In this document: positions 7,984 to 15,667 of the stretch, in pieces | How positions within the stretch are numbered: the first letter of the stretch is position 1 | Layout of the letters: each line of letters opens with the position of its first letter | Source: Ignavibacteriaceae bacterium | GTDB lineage: Bacteria; Bacteroidota; Ignavibacteria; Ignavibacteriales; Ignavibacteriaceae | Assembly (NCBI GenBank): GCA_013388515.1 | Contig: JACAFC010000150.1 | Location: 1 to 35,289 of the forward strand | Direction of reading: 5' to 3' | DNA length: 35,289 nt | Made by a program: the position numbers and the translations under genes | The notes under the pieces: model-generated | Databases searched by the model: none | Told to the model about the DNA's origin: nothing | What the model saw: the letters and a program-made list of their open reading frames with translations, nothing else

Positions 7984-9015
7984 ATGACCGATCCTTTAAT
8001 AGCATTGATTGCTGGAATTCTTATAATCGGTTTTCTAAGTTATATCTTCTGGCCCAATTTTGGCCTAAGCGATAAATTAAAAAGATGGACTCAAGATACC
8101 GAACGAGTTCAGATTGAGGACGCTCTTAAACATCTTTACGATTGTGAGTACCGAAATATTTCTTGCACAATAAACAGCATTGCCGGTAATCTTTCAATTA
8201 ATGCTGATCGAGCAGCCAAACTTGTTTCAAGATTGGAAGCCCTTGGACTGTTGGCAATTCAAGGTGAAGTACTTCAATTAACTGCACAAGGAAGATCATA
8301 TGCTCTTCGAATAATAAGAGTTCATCGTTTGTGGGAGCGATATCTTGCAGATGAAACAAGTACAAAAGAATTGGACTGGCACGATATAGCTGAAAAACAA
8401 GAACACTTATTTACTCCTGAACAAGCCGATAAATTAGCTGCACAAATTGGTAACCCTGTTTACGATCCTCACGGCGATCCAATTCCATCATCCAAAGGAG
8501 ATCTTCCTACAAAAAAAGGAAAACCGCTTAACGAAATGCTGCCAGGTGAGTTTGCAAATATTATTCACATTGAAGATGAACCTCCAGCAATTTACAGCCA
8601 AATTCTTGCACAAGGACTTTATCCTGGTATGCAAATTAGAGTGCTTGAAGTTTCAGACAAGAGAATAAAATTTGAAGCCAATGGTGAAGAATGTGTTCTT
8701 TCACCAATAATTGCTAAAAATATTACAGTTGGAATTATTCAGCTTGAGAAACAAGTTGAGGGAAAATATAAAGTGCTTTCTTCGCTAAAAGTTGGCGAGA
8801 AAGGAACTGTTCTTGGTATTGCAAAAGCACTTCGGGGTCAGCAAAGAAGAAGATTAATGGATTTAGGAATTGTACCAGGAACTGAAATAGAAGCTCAGCT
8901 TGAAAGTTTGAATAGAGATCCTGTGGCTTATAAAGTTCGCGGTGCGGTAATTGCAATAAGAAAGCAGCAAGCTGACAGAATATATCTTGAAAGTAAGGAA
9001 TCTGAAAAAGGATGA
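7984..9015 (+). CDS. Membrane-anchored DtxR-like protein fused to two FeoA domains
   Basis: 343 residues. An N-terminal hydrophobic helix (about 4-24, [19 protein letters not shown]) comes first, followed by a DtxR-type winged helix (about 40-105, ending in [23 protein letters not shown]). The DtxR metal/dimer domain has [12 protein letters not shown] and YDPHGDPIP. It ends with two SH3-like FeoA domains (about 178-250 and 262-338). The second is the better match: [29 protein letters not shown] and [10 protein letters not shown]. FeoA is the small cytoplasmic partner of the ferrous iron pump FeoB, and no separate feoA gene is present, so this protein probably supplies it. The ATGA overlap (9012-9015) with feoB implies translational coupling. 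Whether the winged helix still binds DNA while tethered is unknown. Confidence 0.88.
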   Translation: MTDPLIALIAGILIIGFLSYIFWPNFGLSDKLKRWTQDTERVQIEDALKHLYDCEYRNISCTINSIAGNLSINADRAAKLVSRLEALGLLAIQGEVLQLTAQGRSYALRIIRVHRLWERYLADETSTKELDWHDIAEKQEHLFTPEQADKLAAQIGNPVYDPHGDPIPSSKGDLPTKKGKPLNEMLPGEFANIIHIEDEPPAIYSQILAQGLYPGMQIRVLEVSDKRIKFEANGEECVLSPIIAKNITVGIIQLEKQVEGKYKVLSSLKVGEKGTVLGIAKALRGQQRRRLMDLGIVPGTEIEAQLESLNRDPVAYKVRGAVIAIRKQQADRIYLESKESEKG

Positions 9016-9824
9016 GTAATAATGCATTAAGTAATTGTGCAGATTGCCCAGTTCACAATTTGGGAAATCTCAAAAAATTGGGAGTTAACATGAGCAATTT
9101 TGATTTTGCAATTGCTCTTGCGGGAAATCCCAATACAGGCAAAAGTACGGTGTTTAACTATCTGACCGGATTAAAACAACATACAGGAAATTGGCCCGGC
9201 AAAACAGTTACTCGTGCTGAAGGCGGATTTGAGTTTAATGGTAAGAGATTTAAACTGGTTGATTTACCTGGAACCTATTCTCTTCTTTCTACAAGTACTG
9301 ATGAGGAAATTGCTAGAGATTTTATTTTGTTTGGTCAACCCGATGTTACTGTAATTGTGGTTGATGCAACACGCATCGAACGGAATTTAAATCTTGTCAT
9401 TCAGATTTTAGAAATTACTGACCGAGCTATCGTTTGCTTGAATTTAATGGATGAAGCAAAACGGAATGGAATTCAAATCGATGACAGAATTTTATCGAAA
9501 GAATTAGGAATTCCTGTTATACCAACTGCCGCTCGTCAAGGTGAAGGTATGACTGAACTTACTAAAATGATTTTTGACGTTGCTTCAGGAAATTTTATTT
9601 GCAAACCGCATCGAATTAAAAGCAGCTCCAAAGAACTAAACGCTGCTATTGATGTACTTATAAAAGAAATTAGTGCTGAGTTTCCTAACCTGCCTAATAC
9701 AAGATGGGTTGCTTTGAGACTTCTTGAAGGCGATCAAAGCATAATAGATGCTATTCGTTCCGGTGAATTAGGAAATATTAAGGGCATAAATACTATTGAA
9801 CAATCACAACTTGTTATTAGTTAA
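9012..9824 (+). CDS. feoB: Ferrous iron transporter FeoB, N-terminal G-domain part (gene split)
   Basis: 270 residues, equal to the cytosolic GTPase and helical GDI-like part of FeoB. Visible are a short Cys-rich head (CADCPVH, C9/C12/H15), G1 GNPNTGKST (38-46), G3 DLPG, G4 NLMD, and a G5-like PTAARQG. It then reads [23 protein letters not shown] and stops at TAA 9822-9824. Normal FeoB is one chain of about 700-750 residues. Here the remainder resumes at 10334 in another frame, after an inserted GxxExxY gene. Start and ATGA coupling to the preceding gene look intact. The split falls in the linker before the first transmembrane helix, so the two halves might still assemble, but loss of function is equally possible. 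Confidence 0.9.
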   Translation: MSNNALSNCADCPVHNLGNLKKLGVNMSNFDFAIALAGNPNTGKSTVFNYLTGLKQHTGNWPGKTVTRAEGGFEFNGKRFKLVDLPGTYSLLSTSTDEEIARDFILFGQPDVTVIVVDATRIERNLNLVIQILEITDRAIVCLNLMDEAKRNGIQIDDRILSKELGIPVIPTAARQGEGMTELTKMIFDVASGNFICKPHRIKSSSKELNAAIDVLIKEISAEFPNLPNTRWVALRLLEGDQSIIDAIRSGELGNIKGINTIEQSQLVIS

Positions 9825-9860
9825 GATTTAGTATGCCACAAAGACTCAAAGACACCAAGG
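9821..9860. repeat. Left imperfect terminal repeat of the GxxExxY cassette
   Basis: TGCCACAAAG (9834-9843) is followed by a purine-rich run of near-repeats (ACTCAAAG, ACACCAAGG). The first ten bases are exactly inverted at 10270-10279. The outer TTAAGATTTAGTA is loosely mirrored beyond the right copy. The last bases (CCAAGGA) form the ribosome binding site of the enclosed ORF. Confidence 0.75.
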
Positions 9861-9864
9861 AAAA

Positions 9865-10251
9865 ATGAATCCTTTAACATCGGAAGAAGAAAGAATAGGA
9901 AAGATTATCGTTAATTCTGCATTTAAAGTTCATAAAGAGTTGGAACCAGGTTTACTCGAAAAGATTTATGAAATTGCTTTGGCTCATGAAATTCAAAAAG
10001 CAGAATTAAAAGTTAAAAGACAAGTTGATATTCCAATCATTTATGATGGAATTAAATTCGATGAAGGGTTGCGAATGGATTTACTAGTCGAAGATTTAGT
10101 TATTATTGAAGTTAAGGCAATCGAACAAGTAAATGCTGTTTGGACGGCTCAAGTGTTGAGTCACTTAAAACTTACACAAAAGCGGCTTGGTTACTTGATA
10201 AATTTTGACGTTCCGATTATTAAAGAAGGTATAAAAAGAATAATTTTATAA
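9865..10251 (+). CDS. GxxExxY protein (PD-(D/E)XK nuclease-like fold)
   Basis: 128 residues. The name-giving motif is G29-L-L-E32-K-I-Y35. A PD-(D/E)XK-like core follows: D72 in RMDLLVEDL, then E82-V-K84 in IIEVKA, and a downstream Q in TAQVLSHLKLTQKRLGYLINF. Length and motif order match the GxxExxY family, whose biochemical role is not established. Nuclease activity is inferred from the fold. The start is supported by AAGGA five bases upstream, supplied by the left terminal repeat. The gene lies in the same orientation as the iron operon, between the two feoB parts, and has no functional link to iron transport that can be seen. Confidence 0.9.
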   Translation: MNPLTSEEERIGKIIVNSAFKVHKELEPGLLEKIYEIALAHEIQKAELKVKRQVDIPIIYDGIKFDEGLRMDLLVEDLVIIEVKAIEQVNAVWTAQVLSHLKLTQKRLGYLINFDVPIIKEGIKRIIL

Positions 10252-10253
10252 AA

Positions 10254-10296
10254 CTTTGTGTCTTGGTGACTTTGTGGCAATAATTTTTTCTTAAGA
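10254..10296. repeat. Right imperfect terminal repeat of the GxxExxY cassette
   Basis: CTTTGTGTCTTGGTGACTTT is followed by GTGGCA (10254-10279). On the opposite strand it reads TGCCACAAAG and then a CACCAAGACACAAAG-like run, matching the left repeat with small shifts. It starts 2 bases after the stop codon of the enclosed ORF. A T-run (TTTTTTC) and CTTAAG follow and loosely mirror the outer left flank. Confidence 0.72.
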
Positions 10297-10333
10297 CTCA
10301 AAGTTAACATTATTAATTATAAATCGAGTTAGA

Positions 10334-11764
10334 ATGAATAACCATAATGTGAATAGAGAAGCCATACTTGCGGCTGCAAACAACTTACGATGGGAAGTTG
10401 GTGAGAATTTGCACGACACGTTGATGGAATCAATCTATGAAAATGCTACAGCAATTGCTCGCAAAGCCGTGATCTATCCAGATAAGAAACCGGCATTTAG
10501 TTTTGACAGAACTCTCGATAAGATCCTAACAAGTAAATACTTTGGCTTTCCATTAATGCTGCTAATTCTTGGAGCAGTATTTTGGGTAACTATTGAAGGT
10601 GCGAATATTCCTTCCGGATTGATTGCGAGTTTGCTGGTCGATACACTTCATCCATTGTTAAAGAATTTTACAAATTCATTTATGCCCTGGTGGCTAAGCG
10701 GTGTATTGATTGACGGTGCTTATCTTGCAATGGCTTGGGTTGTAAGTGTTATGCTTCCTCCAATGGCTATCTTCTTTCCGGTTTACACTTTGCTTGAAGA
10801 TTTTGGTTACTTACCAAGAGTTGCATTCAACATGGATCCTCTTTACAAAAAAGTTGGTGCACATGGAAAACAAGCATTAACCATGGCAATGGGCTTCGGA
10901 TGCAATGCTGCGGGAATTGTGGCCACAAGAGTTATTGATTCACCAAGGGAAAAACTAATTGCAATCATCACCAATAATTTTTCATTATGCAATGGAAGGT
11001 GGCCGACTCAAATTCTTATTTCAACAATTTTTATTGGAGGGATAGCTCCCGCTTATTTAACTGGATTAGTTTCTGCTGCTGCAGTTGTGTTTGTTGCAAT
11101 ACTTGGAATAACATTTAGCTTAGTTGTTTCGTGGATACTATCTAAAACAATTTTAAGAGGTGAAGCATCTGCCTTCAGCTTAGAATTACCACCTTACAGA
11201 CCACCGAGAATTCTTCAAACTTTGTACACTTCATTAATTGATCGAACAATTTTTGTTCTGTGGAGAGCTGTAATTTTTGCAGTACCAGCAGGAATGGTTA
11301 TTTGGCTGGCTGCAAACATTACTATTGATGGAGTGTCAATTGCTAACCATTTTATTAATTGGGCAAACCCGTTTGCCCTAATATTTGGTCTTAACGGAGT
11401 AATTTTACTTGCATATATAATTGCTATACCTGCAAATGAAATAGTTATTCCAACGGTGCTGATGCTGACAGTTGCAAACTTAGGGTTATCATCTGTTGGT
11501 GCAGGCAGCGGAGTAATGTTTGAACTAGATTCAGTTGCCGATACAGCTTCAATTCTGCATGCTGGCGGCTGGACTTTGCTCACCGGAATCAATTTGATGC
11601 TATTCAGTTTGCTGCATAATCCATGTTCTACTACCATCTACACAATCTACAAAGAAACAAAAAGTGTCAAGTGGACACTTATCTCAACACTGCTTCCAAT
11701 AGCAATGGGTTTTTCGGTTACATTTTTTGTGACTCAAATTTGGAGATTAGTTGTTGGTTCGTAA
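10334..11764 (+). CDS. feoB: Ferrous iron transporter FeoB, C-terminal membrane part (gene split)
   Basis: 476 residues. It opens with the end of the cytosolic linker (NREAILAAANNLRWEVGENLHDTLMESIYE) and continues through the FeoB permease. FGCNAAGIVATRVID and NNFSLCNGRWPTQILI are the first Gate segment. AIPANEIVIPTVLM and DTASILHAGGWTLLTGINLMLFSLLHNPCSTTIYTI are the later core with its conserved Cys. About eight membrane helices are visible. The frame is open upstream only to TAA 10292-10294, and the sole sensible start is ATG 10334. No Shine-Dalgarno sequence precedes it (AAATCGAGTTAGA), unlike most genes here. It thus looks like the severed 3' part of feoB, not a gene built for separate translation. 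The 3' end overlaps the next ORF. Confidence 0.9.
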   Translation: MNNHNVNREAILAAANNLRWEVGENLHDTLMESIYENATAIARKAVIYPDKKPAFSFDRTLDKILTSKYFGFPLMLLILGAVFWVTIEGANIPSGLIASLLVDTLHPLLKNFTNSFMPWWLSGVLIDGAYLAMAWVVSVMLPPMAIFFPVYTLLEDFGYLPRVAFNMDPLYKKVGAHGKQALTMAMGFGCNAAGIVATRVIDSPREKLIAIITNNFSLCNGRWPTQILISTIFIGGIAPAYLTGLVSAAAVVFVAILGITFSLVVSWILSKTILRGEASAFSLELPPYRPPRILQTLYTSLIDRTIFVLWRAVIFAVPAGMVIWLAANITIDGVSIANHFINWANPFALIFGLNGVILLAYIIAIPANEIVIPTVLMLTVANLGLSSVGAGSGVMFELDSVADTASILHAGGWTLLTGINLMLFSLLHNPCSTTIYTIYKETKSVKWTLISTLLPIAMGFSVTFFVTQIWRLVVGS

Positions 11765-12491
11765 AACTCTTTTTGGTTTGATGATTTTCTGTGGTCATAA
11801 TTCTGGTCAAGAATTGGTTACAGATAGACCCGATCAAACCGAATCAGCCGTAACAGTTCCTTTTAATTCATTTCAAATTGAAACGGGATTTTCTTTTGAA
11901 AGTGCAAAAGAAAATAATTCCACAACACACACATATTCCATTGCAGGATCATTATTCAGATATGGGTTGATGAATAATTTTGAACTGAGATTTGGAATCG
12001 GTTTTTTAATTGAGAATGGAAAGGAAACGAAAAACAATTTTGATGATTTATTGCTTGGCTGTAAAATGAATTTTTTAAGTGAGGAATTCGGCATCATGGA
12101 TTTAGGTTTACTTGTACATACTATTGTTCCACTTTCTCCATTTATTCAGCCCAATACAGTTCAACCTGAGTTAATAGTTTCTGGCTCAAAGTCTCTGAGC
12201 GAAAATTTTTCTGCTGGCTTTAATTTGGGCGGTTTTTATTCAAATCGGCTTGAGACGATCAACTATCTTTATACTGGAGTACTTGGTGTATCATTGAGTG
12301 AGAAAACCGGTGCATTCATCGAACTTTTCGGTGAAGTCTCTTCTTCATCTTCTTCTAACCATAATTTTGATGGCGGAATCACCTGCCTCATAACAAATAC
12401 AATTCAAGTTGATCTTTCTGCCGGTAAAACATTTGATAAGTTTGATTCATCTTGGTTCATCAGTTCCGGAATTTCAATTCGTTATGATTGA
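11751..12491 (+). CDS. Outer-membrane beta-barrel candidate (Phenol_MetA_deg/transporter-like)
   Basis: 246 residues. The post-signal opening ELVTDRPDQTESAVTVPFNSFQIETGF is characteristic of the Phenol_MetA_deg family of outer-membrane proteins. Alternating beta-strand patterns continue to the C-terminus, which ends in an aromatic-type strand (GISIRYD). A TTG start at 11751 is preferred because it supplies a basic, hydrophobic signal peptide (RKTLFGLMIFC). The ATG at 11781 would leave almost no signal. The start overlaps feoB by 14 bases, suggesting translational coupling and a link to metal uptake or efflux. The transported substrate, if any, is unknown. Confidence 0.75.
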   Translation: MLVRKTLFGLMIFCGHNSGQELVTDRPDQTESAVTVPFNSFQIETGFSFESAKENNSTTHTYSIAGSLFRYGLMNNFELRFGIGFLIENGKETKNNFDDLLLGCKMNFLSEEFGIMDLGLLVHTIVPLSPFIQPNTVQPELIVSGSKSLSENFSAGFNLGGFYSNRLETINYLYTGVLGVSLSEKTGAFIELFGEVSSSSSSNHNFDGGITCLITNTIQVDLSAGKTFDKFDSSWFISSGISIRYD

Positions 12492-12547
12492 TTTAATCAT
12501 TCACTTGCAAGCAAGATTTTTATTTCACGTATTTGTATTTTAAAACT

Positions 12548-13213
12548 ATGAATAATTTAATCCATAAAGCCTTTGCGATTAGTTTGATTACGATCTTTTA
12601 TAATATTGCTGAAGGATTAGTGTCTGTTTATTTTGGTGCCGGTGATGAAACACTTGCTCTATTAGGATTTGGAGTTGATAGTTTTGTTGAAGTGATTTCC
12701 GGAATTGGAATTGCACATATGATTTTCAGAATGAAATATTCAAAAGTCCAAACACGAGATGAATTTGAAAAAACTGCTTTAAAAATTACTGGAACATCAT
12801 TTTATATTTTAACTGCGGGATTAATTACCGGCTCGGTGTTGAATATTGTGAATGATTCGAAGCCTGAATCAACAATTCCCGGAATTGTAATTGCTTTAAT
12901 TTCGATACTAACAATGTACTGGCTGATGACAGCAAAGCTTAAAATAGGCAAAGCACTTCACTCGGATGCAATAATTGCCGATGCAAACTGCACACGAACA
13001 TGCTTTTATCTTTCCTTTATTTTACTTGCAGCGAGCGGTTTATATGAGCTTTTGGGAATTGCATATTTTGACGTACTTGGTTCTCTTGGTATAGCTTATT
13101 TTGCATTTAAAGAAGGGAAGGAAGCATTTGAAAAAGTTAAAAGCGGGAAATTGAGTTGTGGTTGCGAAGATGATTGCAATACACAAACGCAGAATTCAAT
13201 ACTAAAACCTTAA
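12548..13213 (+). CDS. Cation transporter, CDF-like membrane protein with Cys-rich tail
   Basis: 221 residues from ATG 12548; a TTG at 12533 would add five residues and is less likely. There are about six hydrophobic helices. GFGVDSFVEVISG near residue 45 carries the D-x-x-x-E/D type metal-site helix seen in divergent cation-diffusion-facilitator proteins, and HSDAIIADANCTRTC (about 140-155) gives a second cluster of possible ligands. The cytoplasmic C-terminal CDF domain is missing and replaced by a short tail with CGCEDDC. Such proteins are usually annotated only as cation transporter. It sits 11 bases before a CzcD-type gene, so the two probably share a transcript and a metal-related role. 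The substrate is not predictable. Confidence 0.75.
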   Translation: MNNLIHKAFAISLITIFYNIAEGLVSVYFGAGDETLALLGFGVDSFVEVISGIGIAHMIFRMKYSKVQTRDEFEKTALKITGTSFYILTAGLITGSVLNIVNDSKPESTIPGIVIALISILTMYWLMTAKLKIGKALHSDAIIADANCTRTCFYLSFILLAASGLYELLGIAYFDVLGSLGIAYFAFKEGKEAFEKVKSGKLSCGCEDDCNTQTQNSILKP

Positions 13214-13224
13214 GCATAAGCATC

Positions 13225-14121
13225 ATGTCTCATCATCATTCGCACACACACAAACAAAATTACAATAAAGCATTTCTTATAGGAATTATTCTAAATGTTG
13301 CTTACGTTATAGTTGAACTTGTTTTTGGTGTTATCATAAAATCTATGGCATTGATAGCTGATGCAGGACACAATTTTAGCGATGTACTCGGATTATTGAT
13401 GGCGTGGGGTGCAACTTATCTTGCTCAATCCCCGGTTACAAACAATCGAACTTACGGCATGAGAAAATCTACAATTATTGCCGCACTGTTGAATGCAATT
13501 ATTCTTTTCATTGCCATTGGAGCAATTGTCATTGAATCTATTCGGAAAGTAATTTATCCGGTTCCAGTTGCTGGAACAACTATGATGATTGTAGCAAGCA
13601 TTGGTGTTATAATAAATACCATAACTGCACTCATGTTTATGCGAGGCAGAGAAAAGGACTTAAATATCAGAGGTGCTTTTTTGCACATGGCTGCTGATGC
13701 AGGAGTTTCTTTAGGAGTTGTTGCAGCAGGGTTCTTAATAAGCATTACGGGATTTTATCTGCTTGATCCCATCATGAGTATTATCATTGTAATTGTAATA
13801 TCAGTTGGGACTTGGGGATTGCTTAAAGATTCATTCCATCTTTCTATGGATGCAGTACCTCGCACTATTCAGCTTGATACAGTGAAAGATTACTTAGCTT
13901 CTTTGAGTGGTGTTAAAGAAGTTCATGATCTGCACATTTGGGCTATGAGTACAACAGAAACGGCCTTAACCGTTCATCTTGTTATGCCTGATGGACTGGA
14001 TGATGATAAATTTCTGAATAATGTGTGCTGTGTGCTTCATGAGAAATTCGGGATTGAACATTCAACTCTACAAATTGAGAAATCTGCTCATTCACATACG
14101 TGTAATGATGAGAATGTTTAA
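13225..14121 (+). CDS. czcD: CzcD-type cation diffusion facilitator (Zn/Cd/Co efflux)
   Basis: 298 residues. A His-rich head (MSHHHSHTHKQNYNK), six membrane helices, and the tetrahedral metal site ADAGHNFSD (H-x-x-x-D) and HMAADAGVS (H-x-x-x-D) are visible. A C-terminal cytoplasmic domain contains GVKEVHDLHIWAMSTTETALTVH and a His-containing end (SAHSHTC). It exports divalent metals from the cytoplasm by proton antiport. ATG 13225 is chosen because the family starts with the His-rich segment; the longer TTG reading at 13174 overlaps the previous gene. The neighbouring CDF-like gene and upstream iron operon make this a metal-homeostasis block. Confidence 0.92.
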   Translation: MSHHHSHTHKQNYNKAFLIGIILNVAYVIVELVFGVIIKSMALIADAGHNFSDVLGLLMAWGATYLAQSPVTNNRTYGMRKSTIIAALLNAIILFIAIGAIVIESIRKVIYPVPVAGTTMMIVASIGVIINTITALMFMRGREKDLNIRGAFLHMAADAGVSLGVVAAGFLISITGFYLLDPIMSIIIVIVISVGTWGLLKDSFHLSMDAVPRTIQLDTVKDYLASLSGVKEVHDLHIWAMSTTETALTVHLVMPDGLDDDKFLNNVCCVLHEKFGIEHSTLQIEKSAHSHTCNDENV

Positions 14122-14148
14122 TTAATATTGAATTGACAATTTCAAAGA

Positions 14149-15105
14149 TTAAAAAACATTCTCAACTTCTTTAATTTCCTTTTTCAAATTGTTGATATAC
14201 TCCGCCGCACTTAGTGCCGCAATTGTTCCATCTGCAACAGCCGTAGTTACTTGTCTGTATCTTTTTTGAATTGAATCACCGGCTGCATAAACACCATTGA
14301 GGTTTGTCTTCATATTTTTATCAACTACAATTTCTCTCCATTCATTTAACTCAACTATTCCTTCAAGCTGTTCAGTGTTGGGAACATAGCCAATAAATAT
14401 AAATACACCATCTATTTTCATCTCGGTGATTTCTTTGGTTGCTTGATGCTGAATCTTTACTGATTCTAATTTTTCATCACCAATAAACTCGATGATTTTT
14501 GATTCCATAATGAAGCTGATTTTTTCGTTCTTCTTAGCTTCATCAACGTAATGCTGAAATGCCTGGAAGTGATCAAATTGATGTACAACTGTTACTTTGG
14601 ATGCATACTTAGTAAGAGATACAGCTTCTTCAAGCGCAGAATTTCCGCCGCCCACAACGATTATTTCTTTATCCTGGAAGAAATCGCCGTCGCAAGTTGC
14701 ACAGTATGAAATTCCTTTTCCTTTAAATTTATTTTCATCAATGGCACCAATCATTCTCGATTTACCGCCTGTAGAAATGATTACAGCATTACTTGTGTAC
14801 ACATCTTTGTTATTAACTGTTATCTTTTTTAGTTCAGCGTCAAGATCAAGTGAGGTAATTTTAATGTTCGACTTAATGGCGCAGCCGAATTTTTGAGCTT
14901 GCAGTTTCATGTTTCTTGCGAGCTCGTAACCGCTAATACTTTCAATGCCCGGGTAATTTGCTATTTCGTGAGTGAGCACCATTTGCCCGCCTACTGCGCC
15001 TTCATTCAATATTAAGGTTTTTACCTTTGCGCGTGAAAGATAAATGCCGGCGGTTAATCCAGCGGCACCGGCACCAATTACAATTACATCAAAGTGATTA
15101 TCCAT
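14149..15105 (-). CDS. trxB: Thioredoxin reductase (NAD(P)H-dependent flavoprotein)
   Basis: 318 residues from the ATG at 15105, which places the FAD motif GAGAAGLTAGIYL at the usual position close to the N-terminus. A longer reading from 15147 adds 14 residues and would overlap the thioredoxin gene. The active-site disulfide is C135-A-T-C138 in ISYCATCDGDFF. The NAD(P)H motif is VVGGGNSALEEAVSL, and the C-terminal FAD motif is GVYAAGDSI. It transfers electrons to thioredoxin in the cytoplasm. The thioredoxin-like gene lies directly upstream with a 19-base gap, forming a two-gene unit on the - strand. Confidence 0.94.
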   Translation of the reverse strand: MDNHFDVIVIGAGAAGLTAGIYLSRAKVKTLILNEGAVGGQMVLTHEIANYPGIESISGYELARNMKLQAQKFGCAIKSNIKITSLDLDAELKKITVNNKDVYTSNAVIISTGGKSRMIGAIDENKFKGKGISYCATCDGDFFQDKEIIVVGGGNSALEEAVSLTKYASKVTVVHQFDHFQAFQHYVDEAKKNEKISFIMESKIIEFIGDEKLESVKIQHQATKEITEMKIDGVFIFIGYVPNTEQLEGIVELNEWREIVVDKNMKTNLNGVYAAGDSIQKRYRQVTTAVADGTIAALSAAEYINNLKKEIKEVENVF

Positions 15106-15124
15106 AAAATGCTTAAAGTATTTG

Positions 15125-15472
15125 TTATGATTTTCCGAATTGAGCATCTAGAATTGCAGTAACTTGGTCGCGCGATTGAATGCTGCTTGTGGCTTTTACA
15201 ACTTTACCATCTTTATAATAAACTGTGAATGGCAATCCTTGAAAGCTTCTGGCTTCAGGTAAGTTGCGGATTACTTTTGCATCAGGGGAGTCAAATTCCA
15301 TATCGGCAAACTTCACATGCTTGTATTCGCCTTCAAGTTCTTCCATCACTTCATAAACCGGAATGCACATTGGACCCATTCTTCCGCAGCAAATCATTAC
15401 ATTTTCGTTATTGTTAATAAATTCAGAATGTTCTTTTTCTGAAAGTATATGCTTTAAATTCGTTTTTAACAT
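15125..15472 (-). CDS. Thioredoxin-family protein with atypical CGRMGPMC active site
   Basis: 115 residues with the thioredoxin fold order, the central strand ending in VMICCGRMGPMCIPVYEVMEEL and a cis-Pro loop at GLPFTVYYKDG. Instead of WCGPC, the redox centre has C28, C29 and C36, that is C-x6-C. This divergent class recurs in anaerobes and Bacteroidota-like genomes (recalled, not searched). GAGG of the ribosome site lies at 15478-15482 on this strand. It is cotranscribed with thioredoxin reductase and so is probably its electron acceptor. Targets are unknown. Confidence 0.85.
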   Translation of the reverse strand: MLKTNLKHILSEKEHSEFINNNENVMICCGRMGPMCIPVYEVMEELEGEYKHVKFADMEFDSPDAKVIRNLPEARSFQGLPFTVYYKDGKVVKATSSIQSRDQVTAILDAQFGKS

Positions 15473-15667
15473 TTTTACCTCGAATATTATTTAAATTGAA
15501 ATTTTAACTACTGACAGTTTGATTCAAAAGTAATGAAATGGATTCGAGGAGTTTTGCGAACCGATTTAATTTTACAATGCATCTATCAAATGAAGAATTT
15601 GAGAGTTAATCTCTTCCAACTTCGCCAAAAAATTATTATCATAGTACAAACAAAAATAAGGTGATTT
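15473..15667. promoter_or_regulatory. Divergent promoter region between thioredoxin and SQR-like genes
   Basis: 195 bases separate two diverging transcription units. ATTCGAGG occurs on the - strand at 15478-15485, overlapping the thioredoxin ribosome site, and on the + strand at 15542-15549, forming an inverted pair 56 bases apart. A small dyad AGAG-TTAAT-CTCT lies at 15602-15614. AGGTGA (15659-15664) is the ribosome site of the SQR-like gene. No confident -10/-35 pair can be named. Confidence 0.4.

Larger units (their letters stand above)
9821..10296. mobile_element. GxxExxY cassette inserted in feoB
   Basis: About 476 bases comprise one ORF with imperfect inverted repeats of CCACAAAG/CACCAAG type at both ends. 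It separates the two halves of feoB. TTAAGA occurs at both outer limits (9821-9826 and 10291-10296), and AAGACTCAAAG recurs at 9841-9851 and 10293-10303. No transposase or integrase is encoded. Similar CACAAAG-rich flanks around GxxExxY genes are remembered from other Bacteroidota-like genomes (recollection, not searched). Exact boundaries are uncertain, because neither direct-repeat pair restores an uninterrupted feoB frame on simple excision. Confidence 0.6.

Noticed and set aside
9825-10333. Sequencing frameshift as the cause of the split feoB
   Set aside because: A complete foreign gene with its own inverted repeats lies between the halves, which a base error cannot explain.
11215-11637. 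140-codon open frame on the - strand
   Set aside because: It lies wholly inside the conserved permease part of feoB and its translation has no recognisable domain.
12533-12547. TTG start for the CDF-like gene
   Set aside because: ATG at 12548 leaves all hydrophobic segments intact and needs no rare start.
13174-13224. Longer CzcD start (TTG 13174)
   Set aside because: It overlaps the preceding gene, and family proteins begin at the His-rich segment encoded from ATG 13225.
14597-14896. 99-codon + strand frame within the thioredoxin reductase gene
   Set aside because: It is antisense to the active-site and NADPH region of a clear trxB, with no domain of its own.
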